Shown here piece after piece: positions 54,981 to 63,618 of a DNA stretch of 64,000 nt (positions within the stretch are counted from its first letter, which is position 1; every line of letters begins with the position of its first letter). The DNA is from Saprospiraceae bacterium (lineage in GTDB: Bacteria > Bacteroidota > Bacteroidia > Chitinophagales > Saprospiraceae), in NCBI GenBank assembly GCA_016709995.1, contig JADJLQ010000001.1, positions 3,196,001 to 3,260,000 on the forward strand, read 5' to 3'. Made by a program: the position numbers and the translations under genes. The notes beneath the pieces were generated by a model. That model worked only from the letters and a program-made list of their open reading frames with translations, searched no databases and was not told where the DNA came from.

Positions 54981-57900
54981 ATGTCTCGATACTTATTATG
55001 TTTATTTTGTTTTTGGCTGACTACTGGTGTGCGGGCCCAGAGTGGTATTGAGACAGAGTTTGGTAAGAATCGGGTGCAGCATCATGATGATTTTGATGAC
55101 TGGTACATGTATGAAACCCAAAATTTCGTCACCTATTGGTATGGCAAGGCACGTAATGTAGGGCAGTTGGCATTGTCTATGGCTGAATACGATTTTAAAA
55201 GTATCGAAAGCATCCTGGAGCACAAACTCAATGACAAAATAGAACTGATCTGTTATACCGATCTGAGTGACCTCAAACAGTCTAATATTGGTATTGACGA
55301 AGTATTTATCAGTCAAAACAACAGGACTACGGTCTTGGGCAATAAAGTATTTGTCTATTTTGATGGCGATCACAATCACCTGAGAAAACAAATCAGAGAA
55401 GGTATCGGCGAAGTATACTTAAATGCCATGATCTATGGTAGTGGATTATCCGGCCTGGTCCAAAAATCCATACAATTAAAAATCCCGGATTGGTTTAAAG
55501 AAGGGCTGATCGCATATCTGGGCGAAGAATGGAGTGTCAAAACTGACAATGAATTCAGAGACTTACTGCAGACGGTATCCAGTAAAAAGAAATTTGAAAC
55601 TTTGGCCAGGGACCATCCACGGCTCATGGGGTATGCGTTTTGGAATTACCTGACCCGGGAGTACGGCAAGTCCAATGTCTCCAATATCCTCTACCTGGCC
55701 AGGATCAACCGCAACATTAAATCCTCTTTTTTATACATCCTGGGTATTCCATTCGAGCAGATTGCTTCATCTACGCTGGATTATTTTAGAAAAAACTATC
55801 AGGATGACAAAAATGCTTTCAAATCTTTTCATCCTCAACAAGCACTGGCCATTAAAAACAAAAAAAGACTGCCGGTGCATTCAGTCAGAGTATCACCGGA
55901 TGGCAACCTTTTAGCTTATGCAGTGAATAATCGTGGCAGATACAAAGTATATGTACAATCCTTCAGATCAGGCAAACCTCGTAAAGTCTTGTCCGGAGGT
56001 GTAAAAAACAATGTACAGGAGACGGACTATACTATACCGGTATTTGCCTGGCACCCAAATAATAGAGAGCTGGCACTAGTCACAGAAAAACATGATACGT
56101 GGATGCTCTACCGATTAGATGTAGAATCCGGTGATCTCAGCAAGGATAAAATATCACCCGAATATCAGCGGATATACCAGGTCGATTGGATGGATGACAA
56201 GACATTATTACTCAATGCAAGCACAGATGCACTGTCTGATCTATATCTTTATCTGCCATTGACCAGGGAGAGTAAGCGCCTGACGCAGGACTTTTACGAT
56301 GATCTGAATGCTTCCTATGGTACACTCTTCGGCCAAAAAGGTATCCTGTTCAAATCCAATCGGGCTCTGGATACCTTGTTCACCATGCCTGTAGACACAC
56401 TGATGCCTATCCAACCTTTTAACTTGTACTTTTATCCTTACGAAGTATCTGGTGATCAGCAAAGTAAAAAACTGATAAGGCTTACACAAAACCAGTTTTA
56501 CGACCTGGATCTTCCTTCTATCTCAGGCCCGGATCAGATTAGTTTTCTGCAGGATGACCAGGGTGTAAAACAAAGAAAAACCATTAAACTCAATGCGCAG
56601 GGGCAAGTTTTACAAACCCTCTCCACTCACGGTGATCATGATTATTTATCCTATCATGCAGCTGACCAGGTGGGTGCAGGAGTGATCAAAAATGGCAAAT
56701 ACTATCAACTGTATAAAGATGTAGTCAACAAGACAGACACCATAGATGCCAGTCTCACTACTTACCGATATCATCAGGTAAAGGAAAAGAAAATCTACTC
56801 CTCCCAACTGATCTATAATTCTCCTGGTGAAATAAGCAGCCCTGCTCCTGCTTCACCTAAAAAGGAAATTAGTTTGTTTCAAAGTGAATTTCCTGATCCG
56901 GCGGGCATCATCACTGCTCAGCAAAAAGCAAATGAAACACAAATAGCGGACATTCAGAACAAATTGGATTCCACTGAGTTTCATCCACTAAAAACAGAAA
57001 TACCAGATAAATTTCAGTTTACACGGATGATTGCCTCCAGGTTAAAGTTTAAGCTGGATGACATGGTCACCACCATGGACAATGGATTGTTATTCGGTGG
57101 GCTCAATAGTTATGCTGGCCAAAAACGTGGATTTGAATATCCTCCAGCCGGATTTTTGATCAAAGCTCAAATCAAGGATATATTTGAAGACTATGTCATG
57201 GAAGGTGGGGTGCGTATACCCACCAATTTTAACGGCACCGAATACTTTCTAACTTTTGACAATAATAAACAACGGATAGATAAACGACTGGCTATATACA
57301 GACAGACACGTTATGTCACTGAAGACCTCAGTACGATCCTTTCTCAGCGGATCCGCAACAAGACCATGATCGCTATTTATCAATGGAAATATCCGTTTGA
57401 CACCTATCAAAGCGCCAGGTTAGCTACTACTTTGCGATTTGATCGATCTACTGTGCTGGCCACAGATCCAGCCAGTTTAGATCAAATAGCTTCCTCAACG
57501 CAAAGACTGGGCTTAAGAGGAGAATATGTCTATGACAATACTACGCCTATAGATATCAATCGATTTACCGGTACAAGAGGAAAGATATACGGAGAGGTAA
57601 TCAAAAAGATGCAAATTCAGGTTGTAGACGATTGGAAGTTGGATCTGGCCAAAGGTTTTATGACTGTATTGGGATTTGATGCAAGACATTACCTTGGGCT
57701 CGATCGCAAAAGTATATTGGCTTTCAGATTGAGTGGCGCCACTTCTTTTGGATCTGAGCGAATTTTGTTTTTCCTCGGCGGCGTGGATAATTGGTTGACC
57801 CCACAATACGATGAGGACACACCGATCCCAAATGACAATAACTATGCTTATAATGCTTTAGGCACCAATCTCAGGGGATTCAAACAAAATATACGCAATG

Positions 57901-58262
57901 GTGCCAGTTATGTGCTCTTTAATACCGAACTGAGAGTACCTATCGTCCAATACCTGGTCAATAGAGAGCTGCGTTCTGTGTTTCTACGTAACTTGCAGGT
58001 AGTAGCATTTGCAGATGCAGGTACCGCCTGGTTTGGTAAAAATCCATTTGACCAAAACAGTCCCCTCAACACTACTTCTGTATCCAACCCTAAGGTGACC
58101 ATAGATCTGGTCTACGCCAGGGATCCATTGGTATTAGGCTATGGTACCGGTGTGCGGATGTCTTTGATGGGCTATCAGTTGAAAGTGGATTATGCCTGGG
58201 GAATAGAAACCAGGGAGATTCTCAAACCCAGGTTTTATATTTCCCTGGGCTCAGATTTTTAA
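54981..58262 (+). CDS. Large outer-membrane protein: peptidase-MA-like, beta-propeller and beta-barrel
   Basis: A 1093-residue protein. Signal peptide (to GVRAQ); a peptidase-MA-like (gluzincin) domain at about 80-260, where HExxH is replaced (IREGIGEVYL); and a WD40/TolB-like propeller at about 300-600 (VRVSPDGNLLAYAVNNRGR, then PVFAWHPNNRELALV). The C-terminal region (about 690-1093) is a BamA/TamA-like beta-barrel with LRGFKQNIRNGASYVLFNTE, a FADAGTAWFG strand, and a terminal Phe. The catalytic residues of the peptidase domain are absent, so it is probably a scaffold. Bacteroidota carry related proteins of unknown role; a transport or assembly function at the outer membrane is possible. 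The ATG at 54981 is chosen over an upstream TTG. Confidence 0.75.
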   Translation: MSRYLLCLFCFWLTTGVRAQSGIETEFGKNRVQHHDDFDDWYMYETQNFVTYWYGKARNVGQLALSMAEYDFKSIESILEHKLNDKIELICYTDLSDLKQSNIGIDEVFISQNNRTTVLGNKVFVYFDGDHNHLRKQIREGIGEVYLNAMIYGSGLSGLVQKSIQLKIPDWFKEGLIAYLGEEWSVKTDNEFRDLLQTVSSKKKFETLARDHPRLMGYAFWNYLTREYGKSNVSNILYLARINRNIKSSFLYILGIPFEQIASSTLDYFRKNYQDDKNAFKSFHPQQALAIKNKKRLPVHSVRVSPDGNLLAYAVNNRGRYKVYVQSFRSGKPRKVLSGGVKNNVQETDYTIPVFAWHPNNRELALVTEKHDTWMLYRLDVESGDLSKDKISPEYQRIYQVDWMDDKTLLLNASTDALSDLYLYLPLTRESKRLTQDFYDDLNASYGTLFGQKGILFKSNRALDTLFTMPVDTLMPIQPFNLYFYPYEVSGDQQSKKLIRLTQNQFYDLDLPSISGPDQISFLQDDQGVKQRKTIKLNAQGQVLQTLSTHGDHDYLSYHAADQVGAGVIKNGKYYQLYKDVVNKTDTIDASLTTYRYHQVKEKKIYSSQLIYNSPGEISSPAPASPKKEISLFQSEFPDPAGIITAQQKANETQIADIQNKLDSTEFHPLKTEIPDKFQFTRMIASRLKFKLDDMVTTMDNGLLFGGLNSYAGQKRGFEYPPAGFLIKAQIKDIFEDYVMEGGVRIPTNFNGTEYFLTFDNNKQRIDKRLAIYRQTRYVTEDLSTILSQRIRNKTMIAIYQWKYPFDTYQSARLATTLRFDRSTVLATDPASLDQIASSTQRLGLRGEYVYDNTTPIDINRFTGTRGKIYGEVIKKMQIQVVDDWKLDLAKGFMTVLGFDARHYLGLDRKSILAFRLSGATSFGSERILFFLGGVDNWLTPQYDEDTPIPNDNNYAYNALGTNLRGFKQNIRNGASYVLFNTELRVPIVQYLVNRELRSVFLRNLQVVAFADAGTAWFGKNPFDQNSPLNTTSVSNPKVTIDLVYARDPLVLGYGTGVRMSLMGYQLKVDYAWGIETREILKPRFYISLGSDF

Positions 58263-58322
58263 AAAAAGAATTCCATTGTTTTTAGGGCACATAAATATAA
58301 ATGTCTAATTTTAACCACTTAC

Positions 58323-58616
58323 ATGGGAAGTTTTATTGTTCATCTTGATTTAGCTCCATTTGATGCCGACTTTTGGGAGTTGCTACCAGCTCACCGCAAA
58401 ATAGTCAATGACCTTTTAGTGGAGGGCATTATAGAGATGTATGCTATCAATGAGGATCGCTCCCAGGGTTGGATAGTATTCCAGGTGGAGAATGAAAATC
58501 AAGTCAGAGCTATGCTGGATAACTTCCCGATTCGGGATTATTTTACTTACGAAATTCATTCCTTATTTATATTCAACAATTCAGTAAGCCTTTGGCCAAA
58601 AGTGAACCTGAATTAA
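58323..58616 (+). CDS. YciI-like/muconolactone isomerase-fold small protein
   Basis: A 97-residue protein with the small alpha/beta fold of YciI and muconolactone isomerases. It has a hydrophobic N-terminal strand (SFIVHLDL), an acidic patch, and a central helix (PAHRKIVNDLLVEGII) with a conserved His. It probably binds a small hydrophobic or aromatic ligand or serves as a stress-related protein; no function is known. It lies 60 bp after the large barrel protein and 10 bp before an esterase, so it is likely cotranscribed with the latter. Confidence 0.65.
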   Translation: MGSFIVHLDLAPFDADFWELLPAHRKIVNDLLVEGIIEMYAINEDRSQGWIVFQVENENQVRAMLDNFPIRDYFTYEIHSLFIFNNSVSLWPKVNLN

Positions 58617-58626
58617 CCCCTCCATT

Positions 58627-59571
58627 TTGAAATACCGCTTTCTTTTTATTTTACTTATGGCAATAGCTCTGCACAGTTCAGCTCAACGATCTATGCCGCT
58701 GTATTCGGGTACTATACCAAATAACAAGGTTAATGAAGGGCTTAGGGACACTGCCCGCACTTTTATCACAGCCAATGGTCAGACAGGACATTTCCTTACC
58801 AGGATCATCGCACCTGAAGTATATGTTTATTTGCCAACTACAAAGAATACAGGTGCTGCTGTCATCATCTGTCCTGGTGGCGGATACTCAGGCTTGGCTA
58901 TAGATCATGAAGGTCACGATATGGCCAGGCGATTTGCAGATCAAGGAATAGCAGGCATCGTCTTGAAAAACAGGATGCCCAATCCACTCTATGTAATCAA
59001 TAAATCGACCGTGCCACTGCAGGATGCTCAGCGCGCTATTCAATTGGTCAGGGAAAATGCAAAAGCCTGGAAAATAAAACCCAACCTCATAGGTATTCTT
59101 GGGTCTTCTGCAGGTGGACACCTCGCTTCAACGGCTGGCACCCATTTTGCTACCGCTGTGATTGACAATCCAGGCCAGGCCAGTTTGAGACCTGATTTTA
59201 TGATCCTCAATTATCCGGTCATTAGCTTTGCCGATAGTATTTCACACCACGGAAGCAGGGACAACCTTATCCGGGAGTCGCCCAACCATCCCCTGGATGA
59301 AAAACTGGTATTGCTTTATTCCAACGAACTGCAGGTGACTCCCTCTACCCCTCCGGTGTATATCACGCACAGCTACGATGATCCGGCAGTTCCGGTAGCC
59401 AACAGCATCGTTTTTATCGCGGCCTGTCAACGCAATAAAGTGCCCGTAAAATCCTTTTTTTATACTGCAGGTGGTCATGGATATGGTATGCACAACCCTA
59501 CATCACCAGTAGACTGGTTTGATGATTGTCTTGCCTGGATCAAAAAAGACATCTTAAAAAAGAAGTCTTAG
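58627..59571 (+). CDS. Secreted alpha/beta hydrolase (acetylesterase-like)
   Basis: A 314-residue secreted esterase of the BD-FAE/hormone-sensitive-lipase-like group. The signal peptide spans 1-20. PGGGY (83-87) is the oxyanion segment. The nucleophile elbow is GSSAGGH with Ser161, the acid lies in the DDPAVP block and the His in TAGGHGYG. These enzymes remove acetyl or feruloyl groups from plant polymers. The TTG start gives a full signal peptide; an ATG at 58657 would truncate it. It stands at the edge of the accessory region and the repeat that follows. Confidence 0.85.
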   Translation: MKYRFLFILLMAIALHSSAQRSMPLYSGTIPNNKVNEGLRDTARTFITANGQTGHFLTRIIAPEVYVYLPTTKNTGAAVIICPGGGYSGLAIDHEGHDMARRFADQGIAGIVLKNRMPNPLYVINKSTVPLQDAQRAIQLVRENAKAWKIKPNLIGILGSSAGGHLASTAGTHFATAVIDNPGQASLRPDFMILNYPVISFADSISHHGSRDNLIRESPNHPLDEKLVLLYSNELQVTPSTPPVYITHSYDDPAVPVANSIVFIAACQRNKVPVKSFFYTAGGHGYGMHNPTSPVDWFDDCLAWIKKDILKKKS

Positions 59572-59595
59572 AGTTTTCAGTCTTCCATTCCCGTT

Positions 59596-59620
59596 GTTTT
59601 GGAGGAGTTTCACTCCGACC
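59596..59620 (+). repeat. 25-bp direct repeat, left copy, flanking the cassette-like region
   Basis: GTTTTGGAGGAGTTTCAC[TC]CC[GA]ACC is found here and again at 62394-62418, 23 of 25 bases alike. The left copy also contains the inverted repeat GGAGT/ACTCC. The pair brackets the two AT-rich genes and their attC-like sites. Confidence 0.8.
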
Positions 59621-59932
59621 TACCAAAGTGTTGTAATATTCAATCTCTTGATTAAATTTATAGAGTCAGCGCGCAATTTTGAAATACCTGATTATGATTT
59701 TAGATTGCTAGGTAAGCAATTAGATTTGGGTAGAAAAGTGGTGATAGAGATTTTAAATTGTTTTAAATAAAAATTACGACTTAGAATTTATAGTATATGT
59801 GAATGTAAATAATTGTAGCCGTTTGTGTCCATATAATGTAAAGTAATTTATTGAATATCAGATAATTATTGAAAAAAGGGCTAATACAATAAGGTATGAG
59901 CTTAAGTGGATATTAGAAAATACACGAAATAG
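59621..59932. other. Gene-free left side of the cassette region, with a possible 40-codon frame
   Basis: No known gene is seen. One open frame from a TTG at 59648 to a stop at 59768-59770 gives 40 residues (starting LIKFIESARNFEIPDYDF) of coding-like composition. It may be a relic of a cassette gene or a chance frame. The rest is AT-rich and empty. Confidence 0.3.
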
Positions 59933-59958
59933 AACATGCGTAAACGCAGATGTTGTGC
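59933..59958 (+). other. Left attC-like half-site (GTTGTGC core)
   Basis: AACATGCG and CGCAGATGTT form a small hairpin that runs into GTTGTGC at 59952-59958, a 7-mer similar to the integron core site GTTRRRY. It lies 23 bp before the first cassette-like gene, where the junction with the preceding cassette or attI would be. Confidence 0.35.
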
Positions 59959-59980
59959 TTCATTATAACAAACTTAACCA

Positions 59981-60688
59981 ATGATAAAATTCTTTAGACA
60001 AATTAGACAAAAATTACTGGAAGAAAATGCACCTAGCAAATACCTAAAATATGCCATCGGGGAAATTGTATTGGTCGTTATAGGAATTTTGATTGCCTTT
60101 CAAATTAATAGCTGGAATGAAAACAGAAAACTCGCTTTTGCTGAAATGGAATTTCTGGAAGGCATCAAAACTGATTTAAAGAAGGACCAAGAATACCTTA
60201 ACATTATTATACAACTACAAATTCCAAAGATTAAAGTATTTAATATCTTTAACACACATTTACCGGAAATCTACCATGAGAATCAAATGGCAGTGGATTC
60301 TTTATTTAAAATCTATTTTACCAGTCAACGAACATTTTATCCAATCTCTGGCTCTTTTCAGTCAGCAGTTTCAGGTAATCAAATCAATTCTTATAAAAAC
60401 AAGGACATTATAAGTTCACTTATTGTGCTTTATAATACCACTTATACACGATTAATTGACAATGGTGAAATAAGCGATGAAAGATGGGATTACCTTGGTA
60501 AGAAATACAGTCATGAAAGACGAATTGGAATTAAAAAAAACATGAGTGCTTCACAGCTTTCTGAACTCTTGGATGATATGTATCACCATTTTGTGCATAT
60601 GGCCTGGTATCAAAGTCAATTAATTGACACTAATCGGGAAATTGATGAAATATTAAAAAAATTGAATACCCAAATGTTATTGCAATAA
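59981..60688 (+). CDS. DUF6090-like membrane protein in the cassette-like region
   Basis: A 235-residue protein. After a short basic start (KFFRQIRQKLLEENAPSKYL) comes one membrane helix (EIVLVVIGILIAFQI, about 30-45) and then a NSWNENRK block. The rest is a helical soluble domain of unknown role. The IGEIVLVVIGILIAFQINSW pattern is typical of DUF6090 proteins, common in Bacteroidota genomes and often near mobile or accessory genes. Its codon use is richer in A and T than the flanking genes. It ends just before a palindromic attC-like site, which fits its reading as a mobile cassette. Confidence 0.72.
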   Translation: MIKFFRQIRQKLLEENAPSKYLKYAIGEIVLVVIGILIAFQINSWNENRKLAFAEMEFLEGIKTDLKKDQEYLNIIIQLQIPKIKVFNIFNTHLPEIYHENQMAVDSLFKIYFTSQRTFYPISGSFQSAVSGNQINSYKNKDIISSLIVLYNTTYTRLIDNGEISDERWDYLGKKYSHERRIGIKKNMSASQLSELLDDMYHHFVHMAWYQSQLIDTNREIDEILKKLNTQMLLQ

Positions 60689-60691
60689 CGA

Positions 60692-60760
60692 AAGCACACA
60701 CAATGTATATGCGATAATCCTCCCTAAACGGTCGAACTACGCATATACTGTCCGTTGGCA
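60692..60760 (+). other. attC-like recombination site after the DUF6090-like gene
   Basis: An exact 9-bp inverted repeat GTATATGCG (60705-60713) / CGCATATAC (60740-60748) with a 26-bp loop, followed by GTTGGCA (60754-60760), which resembles the integron R' box GTTRRRY. No strong R'' box is visible upstream, so the site may be decayed. Confidence 0.5.
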
Positions 60761-60800
60761 GCAATTTTAAAAAAAGACCGCGAGTTCAATAATTTAGGAA

Positions 60801-62090
60801 ATGAAAAGAATCTTTAAATACATTTTTACATTTATTTTACTATCTATTTTATGGAGTGGTATTGCATTTTACGGCACACTGAAAGGTTGGTGGCACAAGC
60901 CTTTTACAGACAATAAGAACCCTAAACTATTTACCGAAGCCGTAAATCAACAAATAGAAAAAGAATTTGTAGGCAACTTTGCTATGGCAATAATGAAAGA
61001 TGGTGCGATAGAAAATGAACTGTTTTACTCAAAAAATAAAAAAGTTGACAATAACACGATATTTCAAGTATCGTCTCTTTCAAAATTTGTATCTGCAGTA
61101 GGAATAATGAAATTGGTTGAATTAGGTAAATTAAATTTAGATACTCCTGTTAGTAAGTACCTCAAAAGATGGCAACTACCACCAAGTGAATTTGATAATG
61201 AACAGGTGACAGTAAGGGGGTTATTAAGCCACACTGCCGGTTTAACTGATGAGCTAGGCTACAATGGTTTTGAAAGCAGGGATTCTGTTCAATCACTGGA
61301 ACAATCGCTTACCAATGCAAAAGACGCTGATAAAGGAACAAGCGGTATAGTAAAAGTAGGGATTGAACCCGGTTCAAAATGGAAGTACTCTGGCGGTGGG
61401 TTTACTCTTTTGCAGTTATTGGTTGAGGAAGCAAGTGGTCAATCTTACAATGATTTTATGAAAGACCGATTGTTCAAACCATTAAATATGACTATCAGTA
61501 CTTATATTTTAAATGACACTTTACAAAATAGACTTTGTGAGTTTTATAATTCCGATAATACTAAAGCTCCACATTTGTATTACACATCTTTGGCTGCGAC
61601 CTCTTTATATTCTTCATTATCAGATTTAGAGAAATTTTTTCAACTTTTCTTAAAAGGCAAAAACGGTGAACCTATTGGCAGAGGGCAAATAAGTCCTGAA
61701 TCCTTAAAATTAATGAGAAAATCACATTGGGATATAATGGGTGAAAGAATATATGGTTTGGGCTGTATGCTATATATCGGTATTGAAAACAATGAAGACA
61801 TTTTTGGACACGATGGGAAAAGTACTCCACCAATTAATACTGCAATAAGAATAAATCCAATTACTGGTGACGGGATAATTATTTTAGAAACAGGTAACCC
61901 AGATTTAGCCACAAGAATAGCAAGCGACTGGGTATTTTTGGAAACAGGAGAAACTGACACATTGCTTTTTACTATGTTACTTGGGAAAATGACCAAAATA
62001 ATATTGACAGGAATACTTTTGATTAGTGTTTTAGTAATAGGGACTGAAGTATGGCGAAAGAAAAGAAAAACTGCTGCCAACAAAGTGTAG
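60801..62090 (+). CDS. Serine hydrolase of the beta-lactamase/PBP fold, cassette-like gene
   Basis: A 429-residue membrane-anchored serine hydrolase. N-terminal transmembrane helix (6-28), active-site SxxK with Ser92 and Lys95 (VSSLSK), a KYSGGG motif for the YxN/Ser position, and the FGHDGKS block for the third motif. A second hydrophobic helix lies near the C-terminus (IILTGILLISVLVIG). It resembles class C beta-lactamase-like esterases and D-alanine peptidases common in Bacteroidota; resistance activity is not shown. Its A+T content is high and its last codons overlap the left arm of an attC-like palindrome, as expected of a cassette gene. Confidence 0.85.
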   Translation: MKRIFKYIFTFILLSILWSGIAFYGTLKGWWHKPFTDNKNPKLFTEAVNQQIEKEFVGNFAMAIMKDGAIENELFYSKNKKVDNNTIFQVSSLSKFVSAVGIMKLVELGKLNLDTPVSKYLKRWQLPPSEFDNEQVTVRGLLSHTAGLTDELGYNGFESRDSVQSLEQSLTNAKDADKGTSGIVKVGIEPGSKWKYSGGGFTLLQLLVEEASGQSYNDFMKDRLFKPLNMTISTYILNDTLQNRLCEFYNSDNTKAPHLYYTSLAATSLYSSLSDLEKFFQLFLKGKNGEPIGRGQISPESLKLMRKSHWDIMGERIYGLGCMLYIGIENNEDIFGHDGKSTPPINTAIRINPITGDGIIILETGNPDLATRIASDWVFLETGETDTLLFTMLLGKMTKIILTGILLISVLVIGTEVWRKKRKTAANKV

Positions 62091-62204
62091 CAGCAATAAG
62101 GGTTTCTGTGGTAATTCAAGCACCCTGCCCCGCATAAACTTCGGTGTAACTTGACAGGTTTGAAGCCCTCAATCCCTCACTGTTGCTACACTAAAACGTT
62201 ATGC
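62075..62204 (+). other. attC-like recombination site after the serine hydrolase gene
   Basis: R''-like TGCCAAC at 62075-62081, then the left arm AGTGTAGCA (62084-62092), which reads on for 22 bp with 18 matches against the right arm at 62171-62192 (TGCTACACT end). R'-like GTTATGC follows at 62198-62204. R''-L''-loop-L'-R' order is the attC layout; the loop is about 65 bp. Confidence 0.6.
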
Positions 62205-62207
62205 GTC

Positions 62208-62279
62208 ATGCTAAGACAGTTCACAACAGACATACAAAAACTAAAAATTGACAGACAGAGATGCTTGCAGAAATTTTAA
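62208..62279 (+). other. Truncated 23-codon frame right after the cassette core site
   Basis: The ATG lies 3 bp after the GTTATGC core at 62198-62204, as in many cassette genes. It runs MLRQFTTDIQKLKIDRQRCL and stops after 23 codons. It is probably the 5' end of a third, truncated cassette. No family is recognised. Confidence 0.25.
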
Positions 62280-62393
62280 AAAAATCGTTTGATATTTTGA
62301 TATTAAATGCACTATCACCTTAAATTAAAAAACCTGTTAGAACAAGTACTTTGACGCCAGTTTGGCTATTCAAAACCGTCGCAAAGCATAGCC

Positions 62394-62418
62394 GTTTTGG
62401 AGGAGTTTCACCCCAACC
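62394..62418 (+). repeat. 25-bp direct repeat, right copy, flanking the cassette-like region
   Basis: Second copy of GTTTTGGAGGAGTTTCAC[TC]CC[GA]ACC, 2.8 kb from the first. Between it and the attC-like site no gene other than the 23-codon frame is visible. The AT-rich DNA up to murI (about 110 bp more) holds no further gene. Confidence 0.8.
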
Positions 62419-62512
62419 ACCCTATGTCCTCCCCCCGCCTAGTTAAAGTTTTACCCATTATACCAAAAGCTTCTGCTCTAACCTATTCCAAAAAAATTAA
62501 ACCCTGACACAC

Positions 62513-62520
62513 TACCTTTG
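62513..62520 (+). promoter_or_regulatory. -7 element TACCTTTG before murI
   Basis: Fits TAnnTTTG and lies 8 bp before the ATG at 62529, implying a very short leader. Confidence 0.45.
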
Positions 62521-62528
62521 CATACAAT

Positions 62529-63344
62529 ATGAGTAAAGGACCCATAGGAATATTTGACTCCGGCTACGGAGGACTGACCATCCTTAAAGAGATCACCCGG
62601 GTATTACCACAGTATGATTATATCTATCTCGGTGACAATGCCAGAGCACCTTATGGTCAACGATCATTTGAAACCATATATCAATACACTTTAGAATGTG
62701 TACAATGGTTTTTTAATCAAGGCTGTCCCCTGGTCATCCTTGCATGCAATACCGCTTCTGCCAAAGCGCTGAAAAATATCCAACATTTTGCTTTACCCCA
62801 TATGGCTCCGGACAACCGGGTATTGGGTGTGATCAGACCAACCGCAGAAGTAATAGGTCACCATACTCAATCCGGGCAAATCGGTATACTGGCGACTACA
62901 GGCACAGTAGTCTCCGGATCCTATCTGATAGAGGTACACAGATCATTCCCTGAACTCCAAGTCTTTCAACAAGCATGTCCAATGTGGGTGCCTATGGTGG
63001 AAAACAATGAATATGATAATGAAGGAGCCGATTATTATATCAAAAAGTACATCGATGCCCTCAGAGCTCAATCACCAGATATAGACACGGTCCTGATGGC
63101 CTGTACCCATTACCCGCTTTTAGTACCCAAGATCAAAAAGTTTTGGCCCGAAGTGAATATCCTAAGCCAGGGTCCTATCGTCGCGCATAGCCTGGCAGAT
63201 TATCTGCAAAGGCATCCGGAAATTGAGGCACGGATCGGGCAACACAGTGATTATAAGTTTTACACCACGGACTCCGAAAATGATTTTGATAGCCGGGCGA
63301 GTGTCTTTTTGGTGAAACGATTTCTGCTACCCATGCGGAGATAG
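62529..63344 (+). CDS. murI: Glutamate racemase
   Basis: Converts L-glutamate to D-glutamate for peptidoglycan. The 271-residue protein has the signature IGIFDSGYGG at the start (Asp10), the catalytic Cys73 in ACNTAS and the second Cys192 with His194 in ACTHYPL. Length is typical of MurI. It sits alone between the cassette-like region and nadB, with its own -7 element in front. It is ordinary and complete. Confidence 0.96.
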   Translation: MSKGPIGIFDSGYGGLTILKEITRVLPQYDYIYLGDNARAPYGQRSFETIYQYTLECVQWFFNQGCPLVILACNTASAKALKNIQHFALPHMAPDNRVLGVIRPTAEVIGHHTQSGQIGILATTGTVVSGSYLIEVHRSFPELQVFQQACPMWVPMVENNEYDNEGADYYIKKYIDALRAQSPDIDTVLMACTHYPLLVPKIKKFWPEVNILSQGPIVAHSLADYLQRHPEIEARIGQHSDYKFYTTDSENDFDSRASVFLVKRFLLPMRR

Positions 63345-63618
63345 ATCATACGATTCATATCCCGGATTATAGTATTATAGCTTAGTTGAATACAATTGTT
63401 TGTTCTGGCGGTTTCAAATGATCAACTACTGTGGTACTCACTGAACTTTTTACTTCTAAATAGCCCGTGTAGCTCATCCATATTTTGACTAAAAGATCAA
63501 GGTGCCAACCAAGCTTATCTTTCTAAAACTGGTCCATTAGATGACAAATCACTTATTTAAAAACCACAAACCAATAGAGTAATCTTATTTTTGCTAAAAG
63601 TTAAAAAACGGAATCATT

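Noticed and set aside
59648..59770. 40-codon frame from a TTG left of the cassette genes
   Set aside because: Coding-like text but no start context, no recognised family and in a gene-poor region; kept only as a note in the gap entry.
60801..62090. Antibiotic-resistance beta-lactamase
   Set aside because: The SxxK and KYSGG motifs show only the serine hydrolase fold; membrane helices at both ends and the overall pattern fit esterase or peptidase homologues. No evidence of beta-lactam hydrolysis.
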